Positions 1-6,852 of a stretch of 12,905 bases of DNA are shown piece after piece. The notes under the pieces are model-generated. The model made no database searches, had not been told where the DNA came from, and saw nothing but the letters and a program-made list of their open reading frames with translations. A program made the position numbers and the translations under genes. This DNA is from Methylomonas sp. GTDB lineage: Bacteria > Pseudomonadota > Gammaproteobacteria > Methylococcales > Methylomonadaceae. Within the stretch, counting starts at the first letter, position 1; each line of letters begins with the position of its first letter. The stretch is taken from NCBI GenBank assembly GCA_026990815.1, contig JALXCS010000038.1, positions 15,581 through 28,485 on the forward strand, read 5' to 3'.

Positions 1-1089
1 AAATTTGCTCTGGCACATCAGATTCCTCGCAAAATTGATGCGGTTGCAAAAAATGATATTCATTTTATCCGTATAGTGGCGGAACTGATTAAACAGCCGC
101 CTGCAGATGTTTTTAGTGGAGAGAGTAGTTTTATGATTGACGATGAAGTTGAAGAGAATGATAGCGATTGGATGGGGCAGTTATTAAAATCGCCAATTTT
201 TCAACGGTTACCTGCTGCGAATTTGCAAAAAATCCTGATGGGGTTTCAAGAAGTTTCATTTAAACAAGGTGAGAAAATTGTTGGGCAGGATGAGCCGGCT
301 GATTTTTATTTTTTTATTAAATCGGGTGAATGTGTACTGACACGCAAGCCTTCGCCAAATGCCAGGGAGATAACCTTGGCAAAACTTAGTGTCAACGATA
401 CCTTTGGAGAGGATGCAATAATTTCTGGAAATCCTCGTAATGTTTCTGTAACTGCTCTAACAGATATGGATTTGCTGCGGATGGACACAGAAAGGTTTGT
501 TGCCTTGATAAAAAACGAGATACTGACCTTTATCAACTTCCAAGAGTTGCAAGTTTATTCGGACAATAATTGTTTATTACTCGATGTTCGTGCCTTTGAC
601 GAATTTAAACAAAGGCATATTGAAAATAGCACGAATATTCCTTTGTTTTCATTGCGAATGCAACTGAAAGCATTGAAACGAAAGAATAAAATCGTTGTGA
701 TTTGTGAGGATGGCAGAGAAAGCAGTACTGCTGCTTATTTGCTGATTAAAAACAAATTTGATGCAGTTGTTCTGGAGGGCGGAATTAATGCTGTTCCAGA
801 ATCGTATCTGAGTCAAACATCGGTTTTTGAGGTTGAGCAAGATGGCCAGGAGACGTTTCTGGTGCAAGAGGAGCCAGATGTTGAAACCGAAGTTGACGAA
901 AAGCTTGAGTTAGGCGGTCAGATTACTGAGGTTGAAATATTGAAAGAGGAAAACCAGCGTTTAATAAAGGAAAACGAGAATTTGCGACAAGAAAAGCAGA
1001 AGCTGGATAAGGACTATAGAATCTTGCTAAAGCAAACAGATAAATTGAAGCAGGTGCTCGATAGATTTAAAGCTGCAAAATCCGAATGA
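1..1089 (+). CDS. Cyclic-nucleotide-binding/rhodanese/coiled-coil protein (5' end outside window)
   Basis: The frame is open from base 1, so the GTG at 76 is probably not the start. The 25 residues before it (ending near IPRKIDAVAKNDIHFIRI) look like the C-terminal end of a first cyclic-nucleotide-binding (CNB) domain. A complete CNB domain follows (about 178-520), with the phosphate-binding-cassette-like stretch FGEDAIISGNPRNVSV. Next is a rhodanese domain (about 550-830) with LLLDVRAFDEF and the active-site loop CEDGRES, whose Cys and Arg are kept. The C-terminus (about 890-1085) is rich in E, K, L and N in heptad-like order and should form a coiled coil. There is no visible signal peptide or membrane segment, so it is probably a cytoplasmic signalling or redox/sulfur-related protein. 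The domain calls are firm; ligand, partner and pathway are unknown. It ends 35 bases before a strong terminator and looks like the last gene of its transcript. Confidence 0.85.
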   Translation, partial: KFALAHQIPRKIDAVAKNDIHFIRIVAELIKQPPADVFSGESSFMIDDEVEENDSDWMGQLLKSPIFQRLPAANLQKILMGFQEVSFKQGEKIVGQDEPADFYFFIKSGECVLTRKPSPNAREITLAKLSVNDTFGEDAIISGNPRNVSVTALTDMDLLRMDTERFVALIKNEILTFINFQELQVYSDNNCLLLDVRAFDEFKQRHIENSTNIPLFSLRMQLKALKRKNKIVVICEDGRESSTAAYLLIKNKFDAVVLEGGINAVPESYLSQTSVFEVEQDGQETFLVQEEPDVETEVDEKLELGGQITEVEILKEENQRLIKENENLRQEKQKLDKDYRILLKQTDKLKQVLDRFKAAKSE

Positions 1090-1124
1090 TTCGTTAATTA
1101 TCAGGTTGTTTCCAGATTTGCTTA

Positions 1125-1154
1125 AAAAAACGGGAAATAAATTTCCCGTTTTTT
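1125..1154. terminator. Bidirectional rho-independent terminator
   Basis: A near-perfect palindrome: an A-run, then CGGGAAAT, a two-base AA loop and ATTTCCCG, then a T-run. It has an A-tract on the left and a T-tract on the right, so it can terminate both the plus-strand CNB/rhodanese gene ending at 1089 and the minus-strand rpmB-rpmG transcript ending at 1181. Confidence 0.9.
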
Positions 1155-1180
1155 GTTGAGGTTTTGTCCTGAAAATCCTC

Positions 1181-1336
1181 TTATTTGATTTTCGCTTCTT
1201 TGTAGATAACGTGTTTACGAACAACAGGATCGTATTTTTTGATTTCCATTTTTTCAGGCATGGTTCTTTTGTTTTTTGTTGTTGTGTAATAGTGTCCTGT
1301 ACCTTCGCTGGAAACTAGTTTAATTTTATCTCGCAT
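1181..1336 (-). CDS. rpmG: 50S ribosomal protein L33 (bL33)
   Basis: Reading the minus strand from ATG at 1336 gives 51 residues beginning MRDKIKLVSSEGTGHYYTT and ending KEAKIK, with the family features GTGHYYTTTKNKR and KYDPVVRKHVIYKE. The length is normal for bL33, a small protein of the large ribosomal subunit. The start is set by the Shine-Dalgarno sequence TAAGGAG seven bases upstream, which overlaps the rpmB stop codon, so the two genes are translationally close and form the usual rpmB-rpmG pair. No zinc-binding cysteines are present, so this is the cysteine-free form. It terminates at the 1125-1154 hairpin. Confidence 0.95.
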   Translation of the reverse strand: MRDKIKLVSSEGTGHYYTTTKNKRTMPEKMEIKKYDPVVRKHVIYKEAKIK

Positions 1337-1347
1337 TTTAATTCTCC

Positions 1348-1584
1348 TTAGACCTTGTCGCCACGTTTACGGATATCTGCCAGTACCGTATCAATACCTT
1401 TTTTATCAATGATTCGCATGCCTTTGGTAGAAACTCTTAAGCGTACCCAGCGATTTTCGCTTTCCACCCAAAATCTGTGGTGATGCAGATTAGGGTTAAA
1501 ACGTCTTCTGGTTTTGTTATGAGCATGTGATACATTATTTCCCGTGACTGGGCGTTTTCCAGTCACTTGACAAACTTTAGACAT
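1348..1584 (-). CDS. rpmB: 50S ribosomal protein L28 (bL28)
   Basis: 78 residues beginning MSKVCQVTGKRPVTGNNVSHA, then NKTRRRFNPNLHHHRFWVES, and the C-terminal region KGMRIIDKKGIDTVLADIRKRG. This is the typical length and sequence of gammaproteobacterial bL28, a basic protein of the large ribosomal subunit. A GAGG ribosome binding site precedes the ATG. It is the first gene of the rpmB-rpmG pair, 11 bases before rpmG, with a good promoter at 1626-1654. No anomalies are seen. Confidence 0.97.
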   Translation of the reverse strand: MSKVCQVTGKRPVTGNNVSHAHNKTRRRFNPNLHHHRFWVESENRWVRLRVSTKGMRIIDKKGIDTVLADIRKRGDKV

Positions 1585-1625
1585 GATTGACCTCGAGTAA
1601 TTGCCTGTTTCAAATTTAGCCAGTC

Positions 1626-1654
1626 TTTATAACAAATTTTTGTATAAAGGTAAA
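1626..1654 (-). promoter_or_regulatory. Sigma70-type promoter for rpmB-rpmG
   Basis: On the minus strand TTTACC (at 1654-1649) and TATAAA (at 1631-1626) are separated by exactly 17 bases, an acceptable -35 and a near-consensus -10. The -10 lies about 40 bases upstream of the rpmB start codon. The assignment is by inspection; no transcription start is known. Confidence 0.55.
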
Positions 1655-1750
1655 TAAAAAAATCAGGATGCGGGAGCTAAAATCCATTATCTGAATAACT
1701 TTTATCTGTTAGTATAAGCGTTTTTTCTAAAATTGAATGTTTTTCTCAAT

Positions 1751-1775
1751 ATACGGAAAAACATACGGCAAAAAC
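1751..1775. repeat. Short imperfect tandem repeat in the rpmB-gshB intergenic region
   Basis: Two head-to-tail copies of ATACGG(C)AAAAAC, 12 and 13 bases long. They lie in the AT-rich stretch of 1655-1804 between the divergent rpmB and gshB transcripts. Apart from this repeat I see nothing distinctive in that stretch. It may be a chance repeat. Confidence 0.35.
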
Positions 1776-1804
1776 ACACATCTCTAAGAGTAAAAGATAA
1801 GCTA

Positions 1805-1832
1805 TTGAAAATATAACTTTCCTATCAATAAT
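1805..1832 (+). promoter_or_regulatory. Candidate promoter for the gshB transcript
   Basis: TTGAAA at 1805-1810 and AATAAT at 1827-1832 are separated by 16 bases; each hexamer differs from consensus at one position. It is correctly placed to transcribe the small ORF starting at 1846, gshB and the TonB-like gene. Many AT-rich matches occur by chance here, so confidence is low. Confidence 0.3.
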
Positions 1833-1845
1833 GTTAGAGAATGTT

Positions 1846-1971
1846 ATGGGTAAATTTGCACGTGTCTTATATTCCCAGTGGCTTATTTTCTTCTTGTTGC
1901 TGGTTTTATTGTGTACAAAGGTTTTTTCAACCCATAAAATTAAACAGATATCTTTTCACATTCCGGAGTAA
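1846..1971 (+). CDS. Small putative membrane peptide upstream of gshB
   Basis: A 41-codon ORF beginning MGKFARVLYSQ, followed by a strongly hydrophobic run (WLIFFLLLVLLC) and a polar tail ending FHIPE. An in-frame ATG at 1831 would add five residues, but it lies inside the candidate -10 region, so I prefer 1846. The layout is a short positive N-terminus, one membrane segment of about 16-18 residues and a basic tail, typical of a single-pass small membrane protein. Its last codons contain the GGAG that serves as the gshB ribosome binding site, and its stop codon lies six bases before the gshB start, so translation of the two may be coupled. Its own ribosome binding site is weak (GAGA). I do not recognise the sequence. 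It could be a real small protein, a leader peptide or a chance ORF. Confidence 0.4.
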   Translation: MGKFARVLYSQWLIFFLLLVLLCTKVFSTHKIKQISFHIPE

Positions 1972-1977
1972 AACATC

Positions 1978-2931
1978 GTGGCAATAAAACTTGGCATGGT
2001 AATGGATCCCATTACTAGTATTAATACTAATAAAGATACTAGTTTTGCTATGTTGCTTGAAGCCCAGGCAAGGAATTGGGAGTTGCATTACATGGAATTG
2101 AGTGATCTGTTTTTAAGGGATGGCAGGGCTTATGCCAGGACCCGTACATTAACTGTACGGAGGCAGCAGGGAAATTTTTTTAAATTTACTGGTGATCAAG
2201 TACTGGCATTAGAAACTCTGGATGCTATTATCATGCGTAAAGATCCGCCCTTTAACCAGGAATATATTTATGCAACCTATATTTTGGAAAGGGCGGAAGT
2301 GGCGGGGTGTTATGTTGTTAACAAACCCCAGTCATTAAGAGATGCCAACGAGAAAATTTTTACGGCATGGTTTCCTGAATGTTGTACAGATACACTAGTA
2401 ACTAGAGATTCCGTAAGAATAAGGGAGTTTCTTCAGGAACATCAGGAGATGATTTTAAAGCCTCTGGATGGAATGGGTGGGGCTTCGATATTCCATCTAT
2501 ACCAAGGTGATCCAAATTTAAGTGTTATTTTAGAAATTATGACCCAACATGGAACCCGTATGGTGATGGCGCAAAAATACCTGCCTGAAATCAAGCAAGG
2601 GGACAAGAGGATTTTGTTGGTTAATGGCAAGGCTGTTCCGTATGCTTTGGCCAGAATTCCTGCATTGGGTGAGACTAGAGGTAATCTTGCTGCTGGAGGT
2701 AGCGCTGAAGGCAGGCCGTTAACCAAAAGAGACCAGTGGATAGCTGATCAGGTTGGTCCGACTTTGGCAAAAAAAGGTCTGGTCTTTGTTGGTCTTGATG
2801 TTATTGGCGATTATTTGACTGAGATTAACGTGACCAGCCCTACATGTGTTCAGGAACTTGACGCCCAGTTTGGCCTGAATATTAGTGGTGAGCTAATGGA
2901 ATATATTGAAGAAACCTTGAATAGAGTATGA
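1978..2931 (+). CDS. gshB: Glutathione synthetase
   Basis: 317 residues, the normal length for bacterial GshB (E. coli 316), starting MAIKLGMVMDPITSIN, the N-terminal signature of the family. It is a cytosolic ATP-grasp enzyme that joins gamma-glutamylcysteine and glycine in the last step of glutathione synthesis. Visible elements are the glycine-rich loop KPLDGMGGAS (about 161-170), the stretch QKYLPEIKQGDKR (about 199-211), GETRGNLAAGGSAEGR (about 231-246) and the metal/substrate segment GLDVIGDYLTEINVTSPTC (about 272-290). The start is GTG, set by GGAG nine bases upstream. The stop overlaps the start of the TonB-like gene (ATGA), so the two are co-translated. The neighbourhood gshB-tonB-yqgE-ruvX matches the Pseudomonas order. 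Confidence 0.97.
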   Translation: MAIKLGMVMDPITSINTNKDTSFAMLLEAQARNWELHYMELSDLFLRDGRAYARTRTLTVRRQQGNFFKFTGDQVLALETLDAIIMRKDPPFNQEYIYATYILERAEVAGCYVVNKPQSLRDANEKIFTAWFPECCTDTLVTRDSVRIREFLQEHQEMILKPLDGMGGASIFHLYQGDPNLSVILEIMTQHGTRMVMAQKYLPEIKQGDKRILLVNGKAVPYALARIPALGETRGNLAAGGSAEGRPLTKRDQWIADQVGPTLAKKGLVFVGLDVIGDYLTEINVTSPTCVQELDAQFGLNISGELMEYIEETLNRV

Positions 2932-3797
2932 CAACTCAATCACCTTTTATTACGCCTCCGCCCGTTTCGGTAAGCGATAGTTTGCTAGTGGCATTATTTT
3001 TAGCGGCAGTTATTCACGTTATTTTGATTCTGAGTGTGAATTTTACTGTAGATATGCCTGAGAAAATAAATAAATCAATTGAAATAACAATAACCCAGAC
3101 GGTAGCAAAAAATGTCCCGAAAAAAGCACATTACTTGGCGCCTGATAATCAAGTGGGAGCGGGGGAGACCTATCAAAAACCTACTCCTCCAAAGCAACAG
3201 TTACCCAGTGATGGTAAAAGCCAAAAAAGAGATTTGAAAAAGAATCTAAAGCGGGAAAAGGTAGTACATTCCAAACGGGTGATGACGAAAGATCAATCTG
3301 AAGTAAAAATCAATTCTGCAAAAACAGCGGAAACAAAGCTTAATGATAATAAGTCACAGCTATCGACAGACACTCTTGTTAAACAAATTGCTAAATTGGG
3401 AGCAAAAATCCGGTACAGCCAGAAAAGTGCCGAAGAAAGTCGGATAAAGTTTGTTAATTCGGTGAGCACCCATAAATATCTTGCGGCACAATATATTTTG
3501 GACTGGCAACGCAAGGTTGAACGAACTGGAAATCTGAATTATCCGGAAATTGCCCGAAAAAAGAATTTTAAAGGATCTTTGGTAATGGATGTGGGTGTTA
3601 AGCAGGATGGTAGTATTTACAGTATTCGCATCAGTCGCTCCTCAGGCAATAAGGCATTGGATGATGCGGCGAAACGGATTGTTACCATGAGCGCCCCATT
3701 TGCGCCATTACCCAAAGAGTTAAAAAAGGAATTGGATGTTTTGGTGATAACCCGAGTTTGGCAGTTTTCTGATGAATCCGGCATGTCTGCCCGATAG
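2928..3797 (+). CDS. TonB-family protein (TonB3-like, next to gshB)
   Basis: 289 residues. The N-terminus has one membrane anchor (about residues 17-38, SLLVALFLAAVIHVILILSV), including the His typical of the TonB/TolA anchor. A long, mainly lysine-rich and polar periplasmic linker follows (about 45-190). The TonB C-terminal domain is near 205-275, with NYPEIARKKNFKGSLVMDVGV, DGSIYSIRISRSSG and APFAPLP. TonB proteins pass energy from ExbB/ExbD to outer-membrane receptors. The gene next to gshB in P. aeruginosa (tonB3) has instead been tied to type IV pilus motility, so iron uptake should not be assumed. The linker lacks long Glu-Pro/Lys-Pro runs; only a short PTPP-type patch is seen. It overlaps gshB by four bases and ends 10 bases before the convergent EAL gene, with no evident terminator between. 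Confidence 0.85.
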   Translation: MTTQSPFITPPPVSVSDSLLVALFLAAVIHVILILSVNFTVDMPEKINKSIEITITQTVAKNVPKKAHYLAPDNQVGAGETYQKPTPPKQQLPSDGKSQKRDLKKNLKREKVVHSKRVMTKDQSEVKINSAKTAETKLNDNKSQLSTDTLVKQIAKLGAKIRYSQKSAEESRIKFVNSVSTHKYLAAQYILDWQRKVERTGNLNYPEIARKKNFKGSLVMDVGVKQDGSIYSIRISRSSGNKALDDAAKRIVTMSAPFAPLPKELKKELDVLVITRVWQFSDESGMSAR

Positions 3798-3807
3798 CTT
3801 TATAGGG

Positions 3808-5070
3808 TTAAGCAACAGCATCGAGCTCGGCCGGGTCGAACAGAATTTCCGGTTTTCCCAATAGATATCCCTGTGCGTAATCTACATCCATGGAAATTAA
3901 TTTTTCCAGTTGTTCAGGTTGTTCGACATATTCTGCAACAACTTCTTTTTTCAGTTGTTTGGCGGCTGTGGTAATAAATCTTACCACCAGTTCAGAATAA
4001 GGGTCATCGAGCATTTTTTTGATGTAAGAGCCATCTATTTTGAAATAATCGACATTAAAACGGGGAAGGTTGGACAGGTTACTTGAGCCAATACCAATAT
4101 CATCCAATGACAAATAGCATCCCAGTTGTTTTTTCAGTAAAGACATCAGCTTGCTCGCGTGAAACATATCCTTGTCTGCAACATTTTCAGTCATTTCGAA
4201 ACAAACTTTTTTCGGGTCAACACCATGGAATTGAAACTCGCGTTCAACAAAAGTAAAAAAAGGCGTGTATCGAACTGTATTTCCAGAAATATTAATAGAA
4301 TACATGGTGTTACGATTTGGGTTTTGTTGTATAAAACGGCAAAAATGATGGACGACATATAAATCAATTTCCCTGCTTACATGAAACAAACCGGCAGTTG
4401 ACAGGAAGCGTTCTGGTAAATGAATGGCAATATTTTCATCACGATATCTGAGCAAGACCTCAGCTTTTTTTATCGAATTCTTGCCATTAATCGCAATGAT
4501 TGGTTGGGTATAAAGAACAAAGTTTTTTTCTCTTAAACCTTTACGAAGTTGGGGTAATAATTTAAGAAATTGCTGATAATGTCTGAGTCTGGGGTCATCG
4601 GGCTCAATTAACTGAACAATGCTGTGACCAATACGCCTGGCCTGGTATAAGGCCTCATCGGCAGCAGCGATTGCCAGTTCTGGAGCTGTTGTAACTGGGC
4701 CTAACGGGGTTACCCCTATAATAAGTTTGGGGTAATGGGTGCTGCCATTTACGGTAAAGGGCTGTTGATCCAGTTTTCTGGTTAAGTGGTGCGCGAGATC
4801 AAGACTGTCTTCAATTGATAGCGGTAAGATAATGCCAAATCTGTTGCTCTCAATTCGCCCAATTTGACTACCCTGGTACTGTAAAACAGTATTGACAATG
4901 AATTTTTCAACTGATTTTATCAGGTTTTCTTCTGCTTCAAGCCCCTGAATAAGACTGATTACCTGGGTAGCATGATTGATTTCAGCAAATAAAAGCGTAT
5001 TTTGCTGATTAGTATTTTGACAACTCAATTTGATTGCTTCAATAAATTGGGGTCTGGATAAGACGGTCAT
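3808..5070 (-). CDS. Degenerate GGDEF - EAL domain protein (putative c-di-GMP phosphodiesterase)
   Basis: 420 residues with no membrane or sensor domain. Residues 1-140 resemble a GGDEF domain, but the signature is replaced by ESNRF (about 74-78), so diguanylate cyclase activity is unlikely. Residues about 165-410 form an EAL domain. The EAL triplet is EVL (about 204-206) but keeps its Glu. The other residues I associate with catalysis are visible: Asn in NIS (260-262), Glu in FEMTEN (281-286), two Asp in LDDIGIGSS (from about 322), Lys in FKIDGSY (343-349), Glu in AEYVE (389-393) and Gln in QGYLLGKP (410-417). Hydrolysis of cyclic di-GMP is therefore plausible, though a binding-only role is possible. 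The protein begins directly at the GGDEF fold, and I find no in-frame upstream start and no clear ribosome binding site. It lies on the opposite strand inside the gshB-tonB/yqgE-pyr block, which suggests insertion into that block in this lineage. Confidence 0.85.
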   Translation of the reverse strand: MTVLSRPQFIEAIKLSCQNTNQQNTLLFAEINHATQVISLIQGLEAEENLIKSVEKFIVNTVLQYQGSQIGRIESNRFGIILPLSIEDSLDLAHHLTRKLDQQPFTVNGSTHYPKLIIGVTPLGPVTTAPELAIAAADEALYQARRIGHSIVQLIEPDDPRLRHYQQFLKLLPQLRKGLREKNFVLYTQPIIAINGKNSIKKAEVLLRYRDENIAIHLPERFLSTAGLFHVSREIDLYVVHHFCRFIQQNPNRNTMYSINISGNTVRYTPFFTFVEREFQFHGVDPKKVCFEMTENVADKDMFHASKLMSLLKKQLGCYLSLDDIGIGSSNLSNLPRFNVDYFKIDGSYIKKMLDDPYSELVVRFITTAAKQLKKEVVAEYVEQPEQLEKLISMDVDYAQGYLLGKPEILFDPAELDAVA

Positions 5071-5316
5071 TTTGTCAATAATTGTAGTTAAAATTGAATG
5101 GCTTTTGTAAGTGCTGGAATTTTATTGTTTTTACTCAGTCTATATTAATTGTAGCAACTTAATCTTAAGAAAATGCTAAATTGAAGGTGTCGATACAAAT
5201 AATTATTTGATCAATATTTTACCAGCATGATTATTTTCTATGGATGGGCATATGATTGATAGAGTTCAATAAAAATTAATTTCGCTGGAGTGAAGTTTAA
5301 CTTATAAAGATTAAAG
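5071..5316. other. Divergent intergenic region between the EAL gene and the yqgE operon
   Basis: 246 AT-rich bases that must carry the promoters for the EAL gene (minus) and the yqgE-ruvX-pyrR-pyrB-pyrC' operon (plus). Inspection gives no pair of hexamers with good spacing. I see no hairpin followed by a T-run and no small ORF with a good ribosome binding site. As the only sizeable untranslated leader of the pyr operon in the window, it is where any control by PyrR or pyrimidines would have to act at the 5' end. Confidence 0.5.
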
Positions 5317-5886
5317 ATGAATGAGATAAATTATTTAAATAATCAATTTTTGATTGCAATGCCGAATCTGGCAGATCCCAACTTTTTTCATTCGGTTACA
5401 TTAATGTGCCAGCATAATAAAGAAGGTGCATTGGGTATTACCATTAATCGACCTGGCGATTTAAAGTTGCAAGACATTTTTCAACAAATGGCTTTACAGC
5501 CAGTTGACCCAGAAACAAACAATATTCCTGTGTATTATGGTGGGCCGGTCCAGCAGGATCGTGGTTTTATTATCCATAGTCGGGAACAACACCGAAAATG
5601 GGATTCAACTGTAGCTGTTTCAGAAACACTTTCTTTAACCACATCGAAAGATATTCTTGAGGCAATAGCATGTAATGAAGGTCCCAAGGAATTTCTGGTG
5701 GCACTGGGTTATGCCGGCTGGGGATTGGGGCAGTTGGAAAAAGAAATGGTTGCAAATGCCTGGTTGCATACAGCCTGTGATGAGCAGATTATTTTTCGTA
5801 CCCCTGTTAGTCAGCGTTGGAATACCGCAGCGGGTCAGCTGGGTGTGGATATTAGTACTTTAACAATGCCTGCCGGGCATGGCTAA
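5317..5886 (+). CDS. yqgE: YqgE/AlgH family protein
   Basis: 189 residues matching the family along its length: NQFLIAMPNLADPNFFHSVTLMC at the N-terminus, GALGITINRP, YYGGPVQQDRGFIIHS, TTSKDILEAIA, the conserved VALGYAGWGLGQLEKE and a C-terminal LTMPAGHG. The family (UPF0301) is a small soluble protein of unknown biochemical role; the name AlgH comes from a proposed effect on alginate in Pseudomonas. It opens the pyr operon and overlaps ruvX by eight bases, the arrangement found in many gammaproteobacteria. The ribosome binding site is weak (AAAG), so the start rests on the family N-terminus. Confidence 0.95.
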   Translation: MNEINYLNNQFLIAMPNLADPNFFHSVTLMCQHNKEGALGITINRPGDLKLQDIFQQMALQPVDPETNNIPVYYGGPVQQDRGFIIHSREQHRKWDSTVAVSETLSLTTSKDILEAIACNEGPKEFLVALGYAGWGLGQLEKEMVANAWLHTACDEQIIFRTPVSQRWNTAAGQLGVDISTLTMPAGHG

Positions 5887-6337
5887 AAAAACTAATGCCA
5901 GTAGAATAGGACCAGAAAGTACTTTTTTGGGATTTGATTTTGGCAATAAAAAAATCGGCGTTGCCGTCGGCCAGTTATTAACAGGAACGGCAAGTCCTTT
6001 ACAGACTATATCTTCAATCAATCAAAAGCCGGATTGGCAGAAAATCACCCGTTTGGTGGAAGAATGGCAGCCGGGTGGTATGGTGGTCGGACTTTCACAC
6101 AAAGATGATGGCAGAGAAAACCCGATAACCCCGAAGATGTTAAAATTCTGCAGACAACTGGAGGGTCGATATCAATTGCCGGTATTTACTATGGATGAAA
6201 AATTATCGACTTTCGAAGCAAAACAGTTGTTATTTGATGACATTGGCGTTAATGCTGCTAAACTTTGGCAAGTGCAGGATCAACTGGCAGCCCAGTTAAT
6301 TTTGCAATCTTGGTTAAATGAACAAGCTTTAAAATAA
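5879..6337 (+). CDS. ruvX: RuvX/YqgF, putative Holliday junction resolvase and 16S rRNA processing nuclease
   Basis: 152 residues with an RNase H-like fold. The acidic active-site positions are visible: Asp in FLGFDFGNKKIGVAVG (about residue 20), Glu in the DEKLST segment and Asp in VQDQLAAQLIL. The segments TGTASPL, LVEEWQPGGMVVGLS and DDGRENPIT also follow the E. coli protein. The family is reported to resolve Holliday junctions and to process the 5' end of 16S rRNA. The N-terminal 13 residues extend beyond the E. coli start; the in-frame ATG at 5879 overlaps yqgE by eight bases and fits coupled translation. The stop shares one base with the pyrR ATG. Confidence 0.95.
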   Translation: MAKKTNASRIGPESTFLGFDFGNKKIGVAVGQLLTGTASPLQTISSINQKPDWQKITRLVEEWQPGGMVVGLSHKDDGRENPITPKMLKFCRQLEGRYQLPVFTMDEKLSTFEAKQLLFDDIGVNAAKLWQVQDQLAAQLILQSWLNEQALK

Positions 6338-6852
6338 TGATAAACAGATTTGATATTCAGGGTTTGCTTGATCAGCTTGAACAAGCATTAAAAAAAACCA
6401 TAGTGGATCGAAATATTGCAGATCCTGTCATGATTGGTATTCATACCGGCGGTGTCTGGGTTGCAAAAAAAATACATCAGCGTTTAAATATTAACGAACC
6501 TTTAGGGTTGCTGGATATATCGTTTTACCGGGATGATTTTTCCCAGATTGGCGTCAATCCAAAGGTAAAACCCAGTCAATTACCAATAGACATTGAAGGC
6601 CGTGATATTATTTTGATTGATGATGTGTTTTATACTGGAAGAACCATACGCGCTGCATTGAATGAGATTTTTGATTATGGACGCCCCAGGCAGGTGATTT
6701 TAGGTGTGCTGATTGAGCGCGATGGCAGGCAAATCCCCGTAAAGCCGGATTGTGTCGGGGAAACGATTACTTTGCCTCCAGGGCAAAGAATCAAATTAAC
6801 CGGGCCGGAAAACCTGGCCATTCATATTGAGACGATTGAAAAAGCGGCCTAA
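6337..6852 (+). CDS. pyrR: PyrR, pyrimidine operon regulator / uracil phosphoribosyltransferase homologue
   Basis: 171 residues, the usual size, with the type I phosphoribosyltransferase fold. The PRPP-binding motif is RDIILIDDVFYTGRTIRAAL (about 89-108). IGIHTGGVWVAKKIHQRL near the N-terminus and DISFYRDD are also family features. In Gram-positive bacteria PyrR binds pyr mRNA and UMP to control attenuation. In Pseudomonas the homologue lies in the same pyrR-pyrB-pyrC' cluster and is described as a regulator; whether it has UPRTase activity here cannot be read from sequence. There is no good ribosome binding site. The ATG overlaps the ruvX stop (TAATG) and the stop abuts the pyrB ATG, so translation is probably coupled. 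Confidence 0.95.
   Translation: MINRFDIQGLLDQLEQALKKTIVDRNIADPVMIGIHTGGVWVAKKIHQRLNINEPLGLLDISFYRDDFSQIGVNPKVKPSQLPIDIEGRDIILIDDVFYTGRTIRAALNEIFDYGRPRQVILGVLIERDGRQIPVKPDCVGETITLPPGQRIKLTGPENLAIHIETIEKAA

Noticed and set aside
76..1089. GTG at 76 as the start of the CNB/rhodanese gene
   Set aside because: The frame stays open to base 1 with protein-like sequence resembling the end of another CNB domain, so the gene is best treated as 5'-partial.
5330..5345. AT-only palindrome in the first codons of yqgE (ATTATTTAAATAAT)
   Set aside because: It lies in coding sequence and consists only of A and T, so it is readily explained by composition.
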